A stretch of DNA of 64,000 bases from GWF2-33-9 sp964500435 (GTDB taxonomy: Bacteria; Bacteroidota; Ignavibacteria; Kapaibacteriales; UBA2268): positions 186,001 through 250,000 of the forward strand of contig CAZCNL010000001.1 of the NCBI GenBank assembly GCA_964500435.1, in the 5' to 3' direction. The notes under the pieces were generated by a model. The model saw nothing but the letters and a program-made list of their open reading frames with translations. It had not been told where the DNA came from and did not search any database. Of this stretch, positions 1 through 7,743 are shown piece after piece. Both the position numbers and the translations under genes were made by a program. How positions within the stretch are numbered: the stretch's first letter is position 1; every line of letters begins with the position of its first letter.

Positions 1-312
1 AAATTAATTTCTCCTAAAAGCAAGTATAAAAATTCATTTTATTCACAACATCCACCACAAAACCAACCTGGACCGGGTTATTTCAATGTTACTTGGCAAA
101 AACCAGTTTCAACACCTCGTGAAAAGAATTATTACAATTTAGAAGAAGAAAAAACAAATTCTTACAATTTATTAAATAGCATTGTAATTGAAGGAGAAGA
201 AATTACACAAAAGAAAATTGATGCTATTTTAGATAAAATTAGCGAATTCGGTTATCAAAGTCTTACAGATAAGGAAAAAAGAATTTTGACTGAATTAAGT
301 AAAAGATTATAA
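1..312 (+). CDS. C-terminal end of a rhomboid-type membrane protease (partial)
   Basis: The frame is open from the first base to a TAA at 310-312, so the gene starts before the window. The 103 visible residues are hydrophilic, with a proline/asparagine-rich linker followed by a compact helical tail containing IDAILDKISEFGYQSLT and ending in TELSKRL. This tail resembles the cytoplasmic C-terminal domain that follows the membrane core of rhomboid-family intramembrane serine proteases in Bacteroidota (DUF6576-like). The catalytic membrane part is not in view, so the rhomboid call rests on the tail alone. Its stop overlaps the end of the convergent flavodoxin gene by six bases, leaving no room for a separate terminator. 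Confidence 0.55.
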   Translation, partial: KLISPKSKYKNSFYSQHPPQNQPGPGYFNVTWQKPVSTPREKNYYNLEEEKTNSYNLLNSIVIEGEEITQKKIDAILDKISEFGYQSLTDKEKRILTELSKRL

Positions 313-786
313 AGCATTTACTGCATTAGCGAAATTTTCAATTTCCTTTTCGTCCAATAAATGTAAATCTTTATCTAATCCTTTCATTTTCTTTAACATA
401 ATTTTTTCCAAAAAATTCAAATTTTTTAAAATAACTTCACCTCCAAAGATACTTTTTATCTGGGAGTTATTTATTAGTTTTTTTGGAAAGGCATTTTGGA
501 ATTCTTCTTCGTATTGTTCTTTTTCTAAACCACACATAAAAAGAGCGGTTTGTTTATTAATAAGACAATCCAAATTATTTAAACAAAAATCTTGAAATTT
601 CTTGGAAGGCTTTCCAACATAAACAGAAGTTCCAATGATTATAAAATCAGCGTTATTTATGTCACTTACATTTGAAGATTGATAATCTTTAACAGTTACA
701 TTATGTTTAGTAAGTTTGGATACTAAACTATAAGCTACTTTTTGTGTAGTTCCTTTCTTTGAAGAATAAATAACTAGAATGTTCAT
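307..786 (-). CDS. Flavodoxin-domain protein (HemG-like)
   Basis: A 159-residue single-domain protein beginning MNILVIYSSKKGTTQKVA, the FMN phosphate-binding loop (S/T-x-x-G-T) of flavodoxins. Further motifs are ADFIIIGTSVYVGKPSKKFQDF (residues about 45-66), the second flavin loop, and FMCGLEKEQ, all typical of the protoporphyrinogen oxidase HemG/flavodoxin-domain family. It is probably a soluble cytoplasmic electron carrier or FMN oxidoreductase; heme synthesis is only one option and no heme genes lie nearby. I chose the ATG at 786 over an in-frame GTG at 798 because the flavodoxin beta strand begins there. Neither start has a clear Shine-Dalgarno. Confidence 0.75.
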   Translation of the reverse strand: MNILVIYSSKKGTTQKVAYSLVSKLTKHNVTVKDYQSSNVSDINNADFIIIGTSVYVGKPSKKFQDFCLNNLDCLINKQTALFMCGLEKEQYEEEFQNAFPKKLINNSQIKSIFGGEVILKNLNFLEKIMLKKMKGLDKDLHLLDEKEIENFANAVNAL

Positions 787-807
787 AATAATCAACACAA
801 TTTTTAG

Positions 808-821
808 TTAAATACGTCTCA
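808..821 (+). promoter_or_regulatory. ACGTCT motif upstream of the glycosylase gene
   Basis: The stretch AGTTAAATACGTCTCAAA lies between the divergent flavodoxin and glycosylase genes, about 20 bases before the ATG at 840. The core ACGTCT followed by CAAA recurs at 6541-6560, 18045-18060 and 46127-46146, always between genes. Position and spacing would suit a promoter element. Its function is unknown, and chance similarity in AT-rich DNA is possible. Confidence 0.25.
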
Positions 822-839
822 AAAAACAAAAAGTTTCCT

Positions 840-1463
840 ATGGATAATAAATTTGACGAATTGTTAATTGATTACAATAATTTAAGTTTAACAATTAATA
901 CTCGCCTGTATGAATTTAAGCAAGTTCCCGAAGACAAATATTTTTATGAAATGATTTATTGTCTATGCACACCAATGAGCAAGGCAACAAATGCCTTGAA
1001 AGTCCAAGAAATTCTTCAATCCAAAAATTATCATTATAATGAATTAGATATAACTGATATTTTGAGAAATCCCGAAAATTATATTAGGTTTCATAATCAA
1101 AAAGCAAAATTTATTGAGTATAATAAGAAGCAATTTGATAAAATTTATAAAGTTATCAAGAAAGACAACGAACCAGCAGAAAAAAGAAGCGAATTAGTAA
1201 AATTTGTAAAAGGATTTGGCTATAAGGAGGCTTCACATTTTTTACGCAATATTGGAATTTTTGGTCTTGCAATTTTAGATAGACATATTTTAAAAAATTT
1301 AGTTAAATATGAAATTATTCCAAATAATTATAAATTAAAAAATTACAAAGATTATATCAACATTGAAACTTATTTTGTTAATTTTGCTAAAATGTTAAAA
1401 ATTGAAATAGAAGAATTAGATCTATTACTTTGGGCACGTGAAACAGGAGAAGTTTTAAAATAA
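840..1463 (+). CDS. Archaeal-type 8-oxoguanine DNA glycosylase/lyase (Ogg2 family)
   Basis: A 207-residue helix-hairpin-helix base-excision enzyme that removes 8-oxoguanine and nicks the abasic site. The hairpin VKGFGYKEASHFLRNIG (residues 123-139) carries the catalytic lysine at 129, and LAILDRH has the catalytic aspartate at 147. This Lys/Asp pair and the overall length match the Ogg2 family first described in archaea (Methanocaldococcus type) and found sporadically in bacteria. The protein ends soon after LDLLLWARETGEVLK, the usual Ogg2 C-terminus. No Shine-Dalgarno precedes the ATG. An ACGTCT motif lies 20 bases upstream (see 808-821). Divergently arranged from the flavodoxin gene. Confidence 0.85.
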   Translation: MDNKFDELLIDYNNLSLTINTRLYEFKQVPEDKYFYEMIYCLCTPMSKATNALKVQEILQSKNYHYNELDITDILRNPENYIRFHNQKAKFIEYNKKQFDKIYKVIKKDNEPAEKRSELVKFVKGFGYKEASHFLRNIGIFGLAILDRHILKNLVKYEIIPNNYKLKNYKDYINIETYFVNFAKMLKIEIEELDLLLWARETGEVLK

Positions 1464-1533
1464 ATTTTAAATAAAATTAAACCAATTGAAAAAAAAATTG
1501 TCAAAATATCAAATTAATTAATGGAGTCATAAA

Positions 1534-2208
1534 ATGAAAAAGTCAATCAAGATGTTCGCAATTCTATTTGTTGCAACATTAGTTGTTGGGTTAACTTCTT
1601 GTACAAAGGACAACCCCGTAAGCACAGATAACGGGACTACATTGGACTATGTTTCAGCAGGTACATATGTTGAACCAATCCAATTGAGTGATGCTACTCT
1701 CGACAAAGAAATTACTTTACAGAATGAAATTACACCAGATGCAGTTGAAAAAGGAACAATGCTTGGTGGCCCAAAACCAATGTTTAATTTTAGAGAAATA
1801 TTCCCTAAATTAAATTTAACGGATGAACAAAAAGCTCAAATTCAAGCAATTATGAAAGCTCATTCAGATTGCGAAAGAGCAGCAAGAATGGCTTACCATA
1901 CTGCTCTTGCTGGTATTTTAGCTGATGCAAACGCTCAAAGGAGAGCAATTTTAGAAGACCTAAAAGCTGGTAACATTGATATGAAAGAAGCCGCTACACT
2001 ATTGAAAGCATTAAATGAAGACACAAGAGCAAAAATTAAGGAATCCGGTGCGTTGGAGGCTTTACAAGCTACTTTGAAGGACTGCACTGAATCAATGATT
2101 TCCAGTATAATGGGGGTATTGGATGACAATCAAAAAGCTCTTTTCCAAGAGTGGCTCAACAGAATTAAGAATGGTGGTGGAAAACCAGGTCCTGGCGGTA
2201 AAGGTTGA
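1534..2208 (+). CDS. Spy/CpxP-like lipoprotein of unknown function
   Basis: A 224-residue protein with a lipoprotein signal: a Lys-rich start, a hydrophobic stretch and the lipobox LTSC with Cys at residue 23. After a disordered linker comes a helical region (about residues 90-210) that opens with FPKLNLTDEQKAQIQAIMKAH, like the LTxxQ helices of Spy/CpxP envelope chaperones, and repeats a related segment near DDNQKALFQEWLNRI. The tail is glycine/proline/lysine-rich (GGGKPGPGGKG). It is probably anchored in the inner or outer membrane, facing the periplasm. GGAG at seven bases before the ATG supports the start. A strong terminator follows directly. Function beyond a helical envelope lipoprotein is not known. 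Confidence 0.65.
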   Translation: MKKSIKMFAILFVATLVVGLTSCTKDNPVSTDNGTTLDYVSAGTYVEPIQLSDATLDKEITLQNEITPDAVEKGTMLGGPKPMFNFREIFPKLNLTDEQKAQIQAIMKAHSDCERAARMAYHTALAGILADANAQRRAILEDLKAGNIDMKEAATLLKALNEDTRAKIKESGALEALQATLKDCTESMISSIMGVLDDNQKALFQEWLNRIKNGGGKPGPGGKG

Positions 2209-2225
2209 AATAATATAACTAGAAC

Positions 2226-2260
2226 AAAAGGGTTGCTGATTTAATAAGCAACCCTTTTTC
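2226..2260 (+). terminator. Rho-independent terminator, probably bidirectional
   Basis: A twelve-base-pair stem (AAAAGGGTTGCT paired with AGCAACCCTTTT) with a nine-base loop, followed by a T run. It lies 18 bases after the lipoprotein stop. The symmetric A and T tracts mean that it could also stop transcripts of the convergent sugar transferase gene. Confidence 0.85.
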
Positions 2261-2296
2261 TTTATTATCTATTTTGAAGTAACTAAAATAAAGTTA

Positions 2297-3049
2297 TTAT
2301 AAGCCCTTACTAAGTACCTTAAATGTTTTAAAAAATATTTTGATATCCTGTGAAAAACTTAAATTTCTTACATATTTTAAGTCGTAATCAATCATATAAA
2401 TAATATTACTATATTTTTCTCTTGCAGAAATTTGCCAAAGTCCGGTAAGACCTGGTTTTAATGAAGTGCGAATTTCAATTTCCTTTTGAGATAATGGATT
2501 CAAAAAAAATTGAGTGACAGGTCTAGGACCAATTAAACTCATTTCACCTTTAAGCACATTTAATAATTGGGGTAACTCATCAATACTTGTTCTTCGTAAT
2601 AATTTACCTAAAGTTGTAACTCGAGGATCGTCCTTTGATTTAAACAAATTACCTGATATTTCTTTTTCCTTAATGATTGTCAACAATGTGGGGTCAACTG
2701 TGTCCTTCATTGATTTGAATTTATATAATTTAAATTTTTTTCCATGTAATCCAATTCTTTCCTGTAAATAAAATGGAAAGTGTTTATCAATAATTAGTAT
2801 TGTAATAGCTACAAAAATTAAGATAGGTGAAAGTAAAACCAAAATAGTAAAAGAAAATATAAAATCAAAAATGCTTTTCATTAGTAAATAGTTTTGATTT
2901 ATTTTATTATCATCAACCCTGGTTTGTTTTTTTGTTATAACAAAGTTACTCGGGAGAACATACTCAAATAAATTAGAATTATTTAACTCAAAATTTTTGT
3001 TTGGATCAATTTCAAGAAGGTCATCTTTTGAAGCATTATTTCTATACAT
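2297..3049 (-). CDS. Bacterial sugar transferase (undecaprenyl-phosphate glycosyl-1-phosphate transferase type)
   Basis: A 250-residue initiating sugar transferase that would move a sugar-1-phosphate from a UDP-sugar to a polyprenyl phosphate, starting a polysaccharide or lipid-linked oligosaccharide. One membrane segment lies near residues 60-85. The family motifs follow in order: ERIGLHGKKFKLYKFKSM, DDPRVTTLGKLLRRTSIDEL, PQLLNVLKGEMSLIGPRP and TSLKPGLTGLWQIS. It lacks the multi-pass N-terminal domain of WbaP/WcaJ, so it is of the short type. GGAGAAAGT just before the ATG at 3049 fixes the start. It stands alone; no polysaccharide cluster surrounds it, although a flippase and a heparinase-like gene occur at 22.7-26 kb. 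Confidence 0.88.
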   Translation of the reverse strand: MYRNNASKDDLLEIDPNKNFELNNSNLFEYVLPSNFVITKKQTRVDDNKINQNYLLMKSIFDFIFSFTILVLLSPILIFVAITILIIDKHFPFYLQERIGLHGKKFKLYKFKSMKDTVDPTLLTIIKEKEISGNLFKSKDDPRVTTLGKLLRRTSIDELPQLLNVLKGEMSLIGPRPVTQFFLNPLSQKEIEIRTSLKPGLTGLWQISAREKYSNIIYMIDYDLKYVRNLSFSQDIKIFFKTFKVLSKGL

Positions 3050-3398
3050 ACTTTCTCCAATTAAAATTTGTGCTTGTTATATTACTTAATAAACAAATTA
3101 TCTTAATTTTTGTATGATATAGCTGTGGAGTAATATATGACATTGTTATTTTTAATCAATGTAAATATTCATAGATTAAATAAATTACGATACTTAATAG
3201 CTTCAAAATAGATGAGTAAAATTTGAAATTTAATATAAATTTAATTCATATTATATTCATAAATAGTTCATAATAGAAAAAAAACAATTAAGATAAAATT
3301 AACTTAAGTGTTATAAATTCAATTGATAAAAATGAATAAAAAAAAGAGGTCAACTTTTAAGTTAACCTCTTTTAAAATATGAGATAAAAAGTAATTAA
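3050..3398. other. Intergenic stretch without a gene
   Basis: This 349-base AT-rich gap separates two minus-strand genes. It holds the terminator at 3337-3373 and presumably the sugar transferase promoter, which I cannot locate: no TAnnTTTG element is evident. I see no ORF of note, RNA gene or repeat. Confidence 0.6.
3337..3373 (-). terminator. Rho-independent terminator of gcvPA
   Basis: On the minus strand, AAAAGAGGTTAACTT pairs with AAGTTGACCTCTTTT (one G-U pair), with a two-base gap between the arms and a run of T after the second arm. It lies 26 bases past the gcvPA stop. Confidence 0.8.
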
Positions 3399-4730
3399 TT
3401 AGGAAAACTGAGCTAAAAATTTCACAAAATTGTCTAATTCATCTATTGTACGTTTTTCTGTAACGGCAATTAATAATCCATTGAAATTACTATATTTACT
3501 TACATCAACCCCTGCGAAAAATCCTTCTTCAACCCCTTTATCAAAAATTTCTTTTGGTGAAACAGGTGTGTTGATTAAAAACTCGTTGAAAAATGGCTTA
3601 TTGTTAAATAACGAATAACCATTCAATTTAGAAATTTCATTTGCTAAATAGTGAGCTTTTTGGAAAGAGTGTTGTGCAACTTCTTGAATACCTGCTTTAC
3701 CCATCGTTTCCATATAAGTAGTGGCAGCTAACATAATTAGACCTTGATTTGTGCAAATATTTGAAGTTGCTTTTTCACGTTTAATTTGTTGTTCACGAGT
3801 TTGTAAAGTTAACACAAATGCACGTTCATTATTGCTATCAATTGTCAATCCTGCAAGGCGTCCGGGCATAACTCTGATTAGGTCTTGTTTACAAGTAAAA
3901 AGCCCTAAAATTGGACCACCAAAGCTCATAGGAATTCCCAGAGGTTGACCTTCACCAAATGCAATATCAGCATTGTATTTACCTGGAGGTGTTAATAAAC
4001 CAAGCGATATTGGATTAAAAATTGAAATATATAGAGCATTCACAGAATGTGTAATTTTTTCGATTTCAAAAACATCTTCCAAATTTCCAAAGAAATTAGG
4101 ATGTTGAACGATAACAGCACTTGTTTTATCATTGATAGCATTTTTAAGACCTGCTAAATCAGCAGTTCCATCAGAGGCAACAAAAGTTTTGAAGGTTAAT
4201 TTTCGACCAGCAGTAATTGTTTTAGCAGTTTCTAAATATAAAGGATTCATTGAACCTGCAATTAAAAATTCTGTTTTTTTGTTAGAAGCAAAAGCCATTA
4301 AACAAGCTTCAGCAAGTCCTGTGGCTGCATCATATAGTGAAGCATTTGAAACATCCATAGCTGTTAAACGACAAATTAAAGTTTGGAACTCATACATTGC
4401 TTGTAAAGTTCCTTGAGAAACTTCTGCTTGGTATGGTGTGTAAGCAGTTTTGAATTCAGGGCGTTCCAAGACAGAATTAACAATGGTAGGAATAAAATGG
4501 TCATAAATTCCTCCTCCCATAAAATTAATTTTTTGTGAGGATGAAAAATTTTTCTTAGCTAAAGATTCTAATAATTTTGTAGTTTCAAATTCAGACAAAG
4601 CTTCGGGCATATCTAAATTTTCAACTCGTGCTGGTTGAGGTATATCTTTTAATAAATCTTCGAAATCTGAGACACCAATTTTTTGAAGCATCTCATTTAG
4701 TTCTTCATTTGTGTTAGGAACATAAGACAT
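3399..4730 (-). CDS. gcvPA: Glycine dehydrogenase (decarboxylating) subunit 1, P-protein alpha
   Basis: A 443-residue N-terminal half of the split P-protein of the glycine cleavage system, which decarboxylates glycine together with the PLP-carrying subunit GcvPB. Motifs include FMGGGIYDHFIPTIVNSVLE (about residue 69), YTPYQAEVSQGTLQAMYEFQ and LGIPMSFGGPILGLF. The PLP lysine sits on GcvPB, which is not in this window, nor are gcvT and gcvH. An upstream in-frame extension of 38 residues is open, but it is hydrophobic and unlike the family. The ATG at 4730 (MSYVPNTNEELNEML) matches the usual start and length. A TAATTTTG element lies 27 bases upstream. Confidence 0.92.
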   Translation of the reverse strand: MSYVPNTNEELNEMLQKIGVSDFEDLLKDIPQPARVENLDMPEALSEFETTKLLESLAKKNFSSSQKINFMGGGIYDHFIPTIVNSVLERPEFKTAYTPYQAEVSQGTLQAMYEFQTLICRLTAMDVSNASLYDAATGLAEACLMAFASNKKTEFLIAGSMNPLYLETAKTITAGRKLTFKTFVASDGTADLAGLKNAINDKTSAVIVQHPNFFGNLEDVFEIEKITHSVNALYISIFNPISLGLLTPPGKYNADIAFGEGQPLGIPMSFGGPILGLFTCKQDLIRVMPGRLAGLTIDSNNERAFVLTLQTREQQIKREKATSNICTNQGLIMLAATTYMETMGKAGIQEVAQHSFQKAHYLANEISKLNGYSLFNNKPFFNEFLINTPVSPKEIFDKGVEEGFFAGVDVSKYSNFNGLLIAVTEKRTIDELDNFVKFLAQFS

Positions 4731-4757
4731 TTTGATTCTCGTAATTAAATTAAAAAA

Positions 4758-4765
4758 CAAAATTA
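4758..4765 (-). promoter_or_regulatory. Candidate -7 promoter element of gcvPA
   Basis: On the minus strand the sequence TAATTTTG matches the Bacteroidota -7 consensus TAnnTTTG and lies 27 bases before the gcvPA ATG. No good TTTG -33 box is found at the usual distance, so this is a partial match. Confidence 0.35.
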
Positions 4766-4864
4766 CGAAACATTTTTGAAACATTAATTGAAAAGATATA
4801 TGAAAAAAATCAAAGAAAAGAAAATTATTATTATTAATTTGCATATAATCAAATTTGTAATAAA

Positions 4865-5893
4865 ATGTTATCAGAAGAAAAGTATAAAAGATTAATCACT
4901 ATTGACCACCATATTGCTCAAGAGGAAAATCTATATCCTGAGGCTACAGGCGAATTTACTTCCTTACTTCACGATTTAACTTTAGCTGTTCGTATTATTT
5001 CTCGGGAAGTTAGAAGAGCAGGATTAAATGATATTTTAGGTTGGACGAATACAAAAAATGTTCATGGTGAAGTTCAACAGAAATTAGATGTTTATGCTAA
5101 TGAAATTTTAAAAAAAGCAATGTCCCAAGGTGGAAATGTCTGCGCTTTTGCAAGTGAAGAGGATAGTGATATTACAATATTAAGTTCGGATAAGAGAAGT
5201 AAATATATTATTTTGTTCGACCCATTAGATGGTTCATCAAATATCAGTATTAATGTTTCTATCGGTACAATCTTTGGTATTTACAAAAGAAGTGAAGTTA
5301 ATAGTACAACAAATGAATGCTCGTATAAAGATGTCCTTCAACCAGGTCGAAATTTAGTTGCTGCTGGATATGCTCTTTATGGTAGTTCTACTATTTTAGT
5401 TTATTCTACTGGAAATGGGGTAAATGTTTTTACTTATGATCCAACAATAGGAGAGTTTATTTTAAGTCGAGAAAATTTAACAATACCAAAATCAGGTCAT
5501 TATTACAGCACAAATGAAGGAAACTCGTGTTATTGGAGTAAAAAAATGCAGAACTTTATGTCCATTATCAAAACACCATCTAAGGACGGTAAATATCCAT
5601 ATACATTACGTTACATTGGTACATTGATTGCAGATTTGCATAGATTGTTAAATTATGGCGGCATATATTTATATCCTTCAAGTGAAATTTATCCCGAAGG
5701 TAAACTACGCTTGATTTATGAAGTAAATCCATTAGTTTATATTTTAGAGCAAGCTGGTGGTATTGCAACAGACGGAGAAAAACGTATTCTCGATATCGTT
5801 CCAACAAGTATTCATCAAAGGGTGCCATTGTTTATGGGCAGTGTTGAAGAAATGAATTTATTAAGCGAAATATTTCAGAAAGAAAGTGAATGA
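4865..5893 (+). CDS. fbp: Class I fructose-1,6-bisphosphatase
   Basis: A 342-residue gluconeogenic enzyme that hydrolyses fructose-1,6-bisphosphate to fructose-6-phosphate with Mg2+. The metal site motifs are intact: FASEED (residues 95-100) and the signature DPLDGSSN (119-126). Near the C-terminus, the sequences around GGIYLYPSS, GKLRLIYEVNPL and QAGGIATDG are the substrate-binding segments of the class I family. Length and colinearity are normal. It is divergent from gcvPA, with 134 bases between the two starts. The next 257 bases up to the tmRNA hold no gene that I can see. Confidence 0.95.
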   Translation: MLSEEKYKRLITIDHHIAQEENLYPEATGEFTSLLHDLTLAVRIISREVRRAGLNDILGWTNTKNVHGEVQQKLDVYANEILKKAMSQGGNVCAFASEEDSDITILSSDKRSKYIILFDPLDGSSNISINVSIGTIFGIYKRSEVNSTTNECSYKDVLQPGRNLVAAGYALYGSSTILVYSTGNGVNVFTYDPTIGEFILSRENLTIPKSGHYYSTNEGNSCYWSKKMQNFMSIIKTPSKDGKYPYTLRYIGTLIADLHRLLNYGGIYLYPSSEIYPEGKLRLIYEVNPLVYILEQAGGIATDGEKRILDIVPTSIHQRVPLFMGSVEEMNLLSEIFQKESE

Positions 5894-6150
5894 TAAAAAT
5901 TACATTCCATATTCTTTTTGAAAAAACAAAATCTATGTTGAAATTGTTTTCACTTAATGATTAAACACAAGAAAATTCCAAGATAAATATTTTTGGCATA
6001 TTTTCTCATTTCAGTAAACTGAATCTCATTTATAAAATTAAAAAGTTAGGAAATATCTTTGATTATGTATCCAGAAATGACAATTTGTTATATTCAAGAT
6101 TTAAATTCAATGATATAGATGTATCTAATTTTCTGAAACACCACTACTAA

Positions 6151-6496
6151 TGGTGGAGGTGCCGGGAGTTGAACCCGGGTCCGAAGTGATTCAATTACTG
6201 CTTCTACATACTTAGTCAACTTATTGTTTGGTTTCTTTTGCCAGTTGACGGGCGATAGATTTTTAGGTTTTTTAAGAAGATAGACCTAAAACTATCTTTT
6301 GCGCCGATTTTAATTCGACACCCTTCAAAAAACCAATCGGCAGATTTTAAGAAGGATGTTAGCTGCTTTTTTTAGGCAGCTAAAGCGTAATCGTTATTGG
6401 CATTTAAAAGTAACCGGTTGTATTAACGAGCAGCACCAGTTTAGCTCGGTATGCAACATGTAACTTCATTCACCCCGTCGAAGCCATTTCACCCCC
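6151..6496 (-). ncRNA. ssrA: Transfer-messenger RNA (tmRNA)
   Basis: A 346-base tmRNA that rescues stalled ribosomes and tags the nascent chain. The 5' end reads GGGGGTGAAATGGCTTCGAC and the 3' end reads GTTCAACTCCCGGCACCTCC followed by an encoded ACCA; GGGGGUG pairs with CACCUCC to form the seven-pair acceptor stem with one G-U. The internal reading frame (6372-6401) starts at GCC and encodes the tag ANNDYALAA, then TAA. The remaining stretch would form the pseudoknots. A weak hairpin (CACCA/TGGTG) overlaps the 3' end, but I see no convincing terminator. Confidence 0.95.
6372..6401 (-). other. tmRNA proteolysis-tag reading frame
   Basis: Nine codons plus TAA inside the tmRNA, encoding Ala-Asn-Asn-Asp-Tyr-Ala-Leu-Ala-Ala. 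The resume codon is GCC. The C-terminal ALAA is the usual degron read by ClpXP-type proteases. Confidence 0.9.
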
Positions 6497-6531
6497 ATTT
6501 TGTTTTCAATGAACTTTAATTGAATATCGAA

Positions 6532-6562
6532 TAAAGTTATTTAGAAAACGTCTATATTCAAA
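6532..6562 (-). promoter_or_regulatory. Candidate tmRNA promoter
   Basis: On the minus strand TTTG (6559-6562), a 19-base spacer and TAACTTTA (6532-6539) match the Bacteroidota promoter TTTG-N19-TAnnTTTG except for the final base. It lies 35 bases before the mature 5' end, which fits a short leader removed by RNase P. The spacer contains the recurring TAGACGTTTTCTAAA motif. Confidence 0.45.
6541..6560 (+). promoter_or_regulatory. ACGTCT motif between tmRNA and the nucleotidylyltransferase gene
   Basis: TTTAGAAAACGTCTAT here is identical over 16 bases to the minus strand at 18048-18063, and both copies have CAAA three bases after it. It overlaps the proposed tmRNA promoter on the other strand. 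Whether it acts on ssrA or on the plus-strand gene at 6713 is unknown. Confidence 0.3.
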
Positions 6563-6712
6563 TTTTGTTTTATATTAACTCGAAATAACAAATTAATTAA
6601 AAAAGATTGCATTTTGAAAAAAGATAATAATTAAAAATTCGTTTATAATTTGTTTTGTTGAGTTATATTATTTTTATTTAATAATTTTGAAAAATTTTCA
6701 AGAATAATATTT

Positions 6713-7702
6713 ATGAGAGCTATTATACCGGTTGCTGGAATTGGAAAAAGGTTAAGACCACACACTTTTACTACTCCTAAGGTACTTTTAAACGTAGCAG
6801 GTAAGCCAATTTTAGGTCATATTTTAGACTCATTAGTTGAAATTGGTGTAGATAAGTCCACTATTGTTACGGGTTATATGGGCGATAGGGTAATTGAATA
6901 TGTTAAAAAGCGTTATCCTAATTTAGATGTTACTTTTGTTCATCAGGAAGAAGCATTGGGCTTAGGCCATGCAATTTGGACTGCTCGTGAAACTTTTAAT
7001 GATGAACCTTTGATTATCATTCTTGGAGATACAATTTTCGATGTCAATTTGAATTTCATATTCGGTGCAAATTCAAATGCAATTGGTGTAAAATATGTTG
7101 ATGACCCACGTAGATTTGGTGTTGTGATTACTGATAAAAACAACAATATAACAAAATTTGTTGAAAAACCTCAAGAACCTATTTCAAAAATGGCAATTGT
7201 AGGTATCTATTATATTAAAAATTCTAAATTATTATCTAAATCGTTAAATCATATTCTCGAAAATGACATTAAAACAAGAGAGGAATACCAACTTACAGAT
7301 GCATTGCAACTGATGCTCGATAATGGAGAACAGTTTACAACTTTTCAAGTAGATGGTTGGTATGACTGTGGTAAACCTGAAACATTGTTACAAACAAATC
7401 GTTTTTTGCTTGATAAATTTTCAACAAAAAGTGAGGTAACAGGTTCTGTTGTCATTTCTCCAAGTTATGTTTCACCAAAAGCAACACTTGAAAATTCTGT
7501 AATTGGTCCCTATGCTTCTATTGCAGACGAAGCTATAGTAAGAGATAGTATTGTAAAAAATTCAATTATAAGTTTTGGTGCGAATGTTTCAAATTCATTA
7601 TTAGACGAATCAATAATTGGAAATGAAGCATATGTAAATGGTTTGTTCCAAAAACTAAATGTAGGGGACTCAAGTTCTATTGATTATTCCCACGAATCTT
7701 AA
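6713..7702 (+). CDS. Sugar-1-phosphate nucleotidylyltransferase with left-handed beta-helix tail
   Basis: A 329-residue nucleotidyltransferase making an NDP-sugar from a sugar-1-phosphate. The N-terminal GIGKRLRPHTFTTPKVLLNV (residues 9-28) is the nucleotide-binding signature GxGxRLxPxTxxxPK, and LIIILGDTIFD carries the metal-binding aspartate. RFGVVITDKN, VEKPQEP and DGWYDCGKPETLLQTN are also typical of the RmlA/GlmU-like group. From about residue 250 a hexapeptide-like tail (VISPSYVSPKATLENSVIGPY) suggests a left-handed beta-helix. Substrate could be glucose-, mannose- or N-acetylglucosamine-1-phosphate; the sequence does not decide. It is followed by metK after 41 bases. Confidence 0.85.
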   Translation: MRAIIPVAGIGKRLRPHTFTTPKVLLNVAGKPILGHILDSLVEIGVDKSTIVTGYMGDRVIEYVKKRYPNLDVTFVHQEEALGLGHAIWTARETFNDEPLIIILGDTIFDVNLNFIFGANSNAIGVKYVDDPRRFGVVITDKNNNITKFVEKPQEPISKMAIVGIYYIKNSKLLSKSLNHILENDIKTREEYQLTDALQLMLDNGEQFTTFQVDGWYDCGKPETLLQTNRFLLDKFSTKSEVTGSVVISPSYVSPKATLENSVIGPYASIADEAIVRDSIVKNSIISFGANVSNSLLDESIIGNEAYVNGLFQKLNVGDSSSIDYSHES

Positions 7703-7743
7703 TTATGCATAAATATTAATAATGAAATTATTAAGGTAAATAA

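Noticed and set aside
4132..4416. Open 94-codon frame on the plus strand opposite gcvPA
   Set aside because: It lies entirely opposite conserved gcvPA coding sequence and matches no known motif.
4731..4844. Thirty-eight-codon N-terminal extension of gcvPA
   Set aside because: It is hydrophobic, unlike the family, and covers the presumed promoter with TAATTTTG. The ATG at 4730 gives the normal length.
6001..6030. Inverted repeat TTCAGT-AA-ACTGAA downstream of fbp
   Set aside because: The six-base arms have a two-base spacer and no T run; it is too weak to call a terminator or operator.
7703..7743. SAM riboswitch upstream of metK
   Set aside because: Only 41 bases separate metK from the gene before it, too short for any known SAM aptamer plus expression platform.
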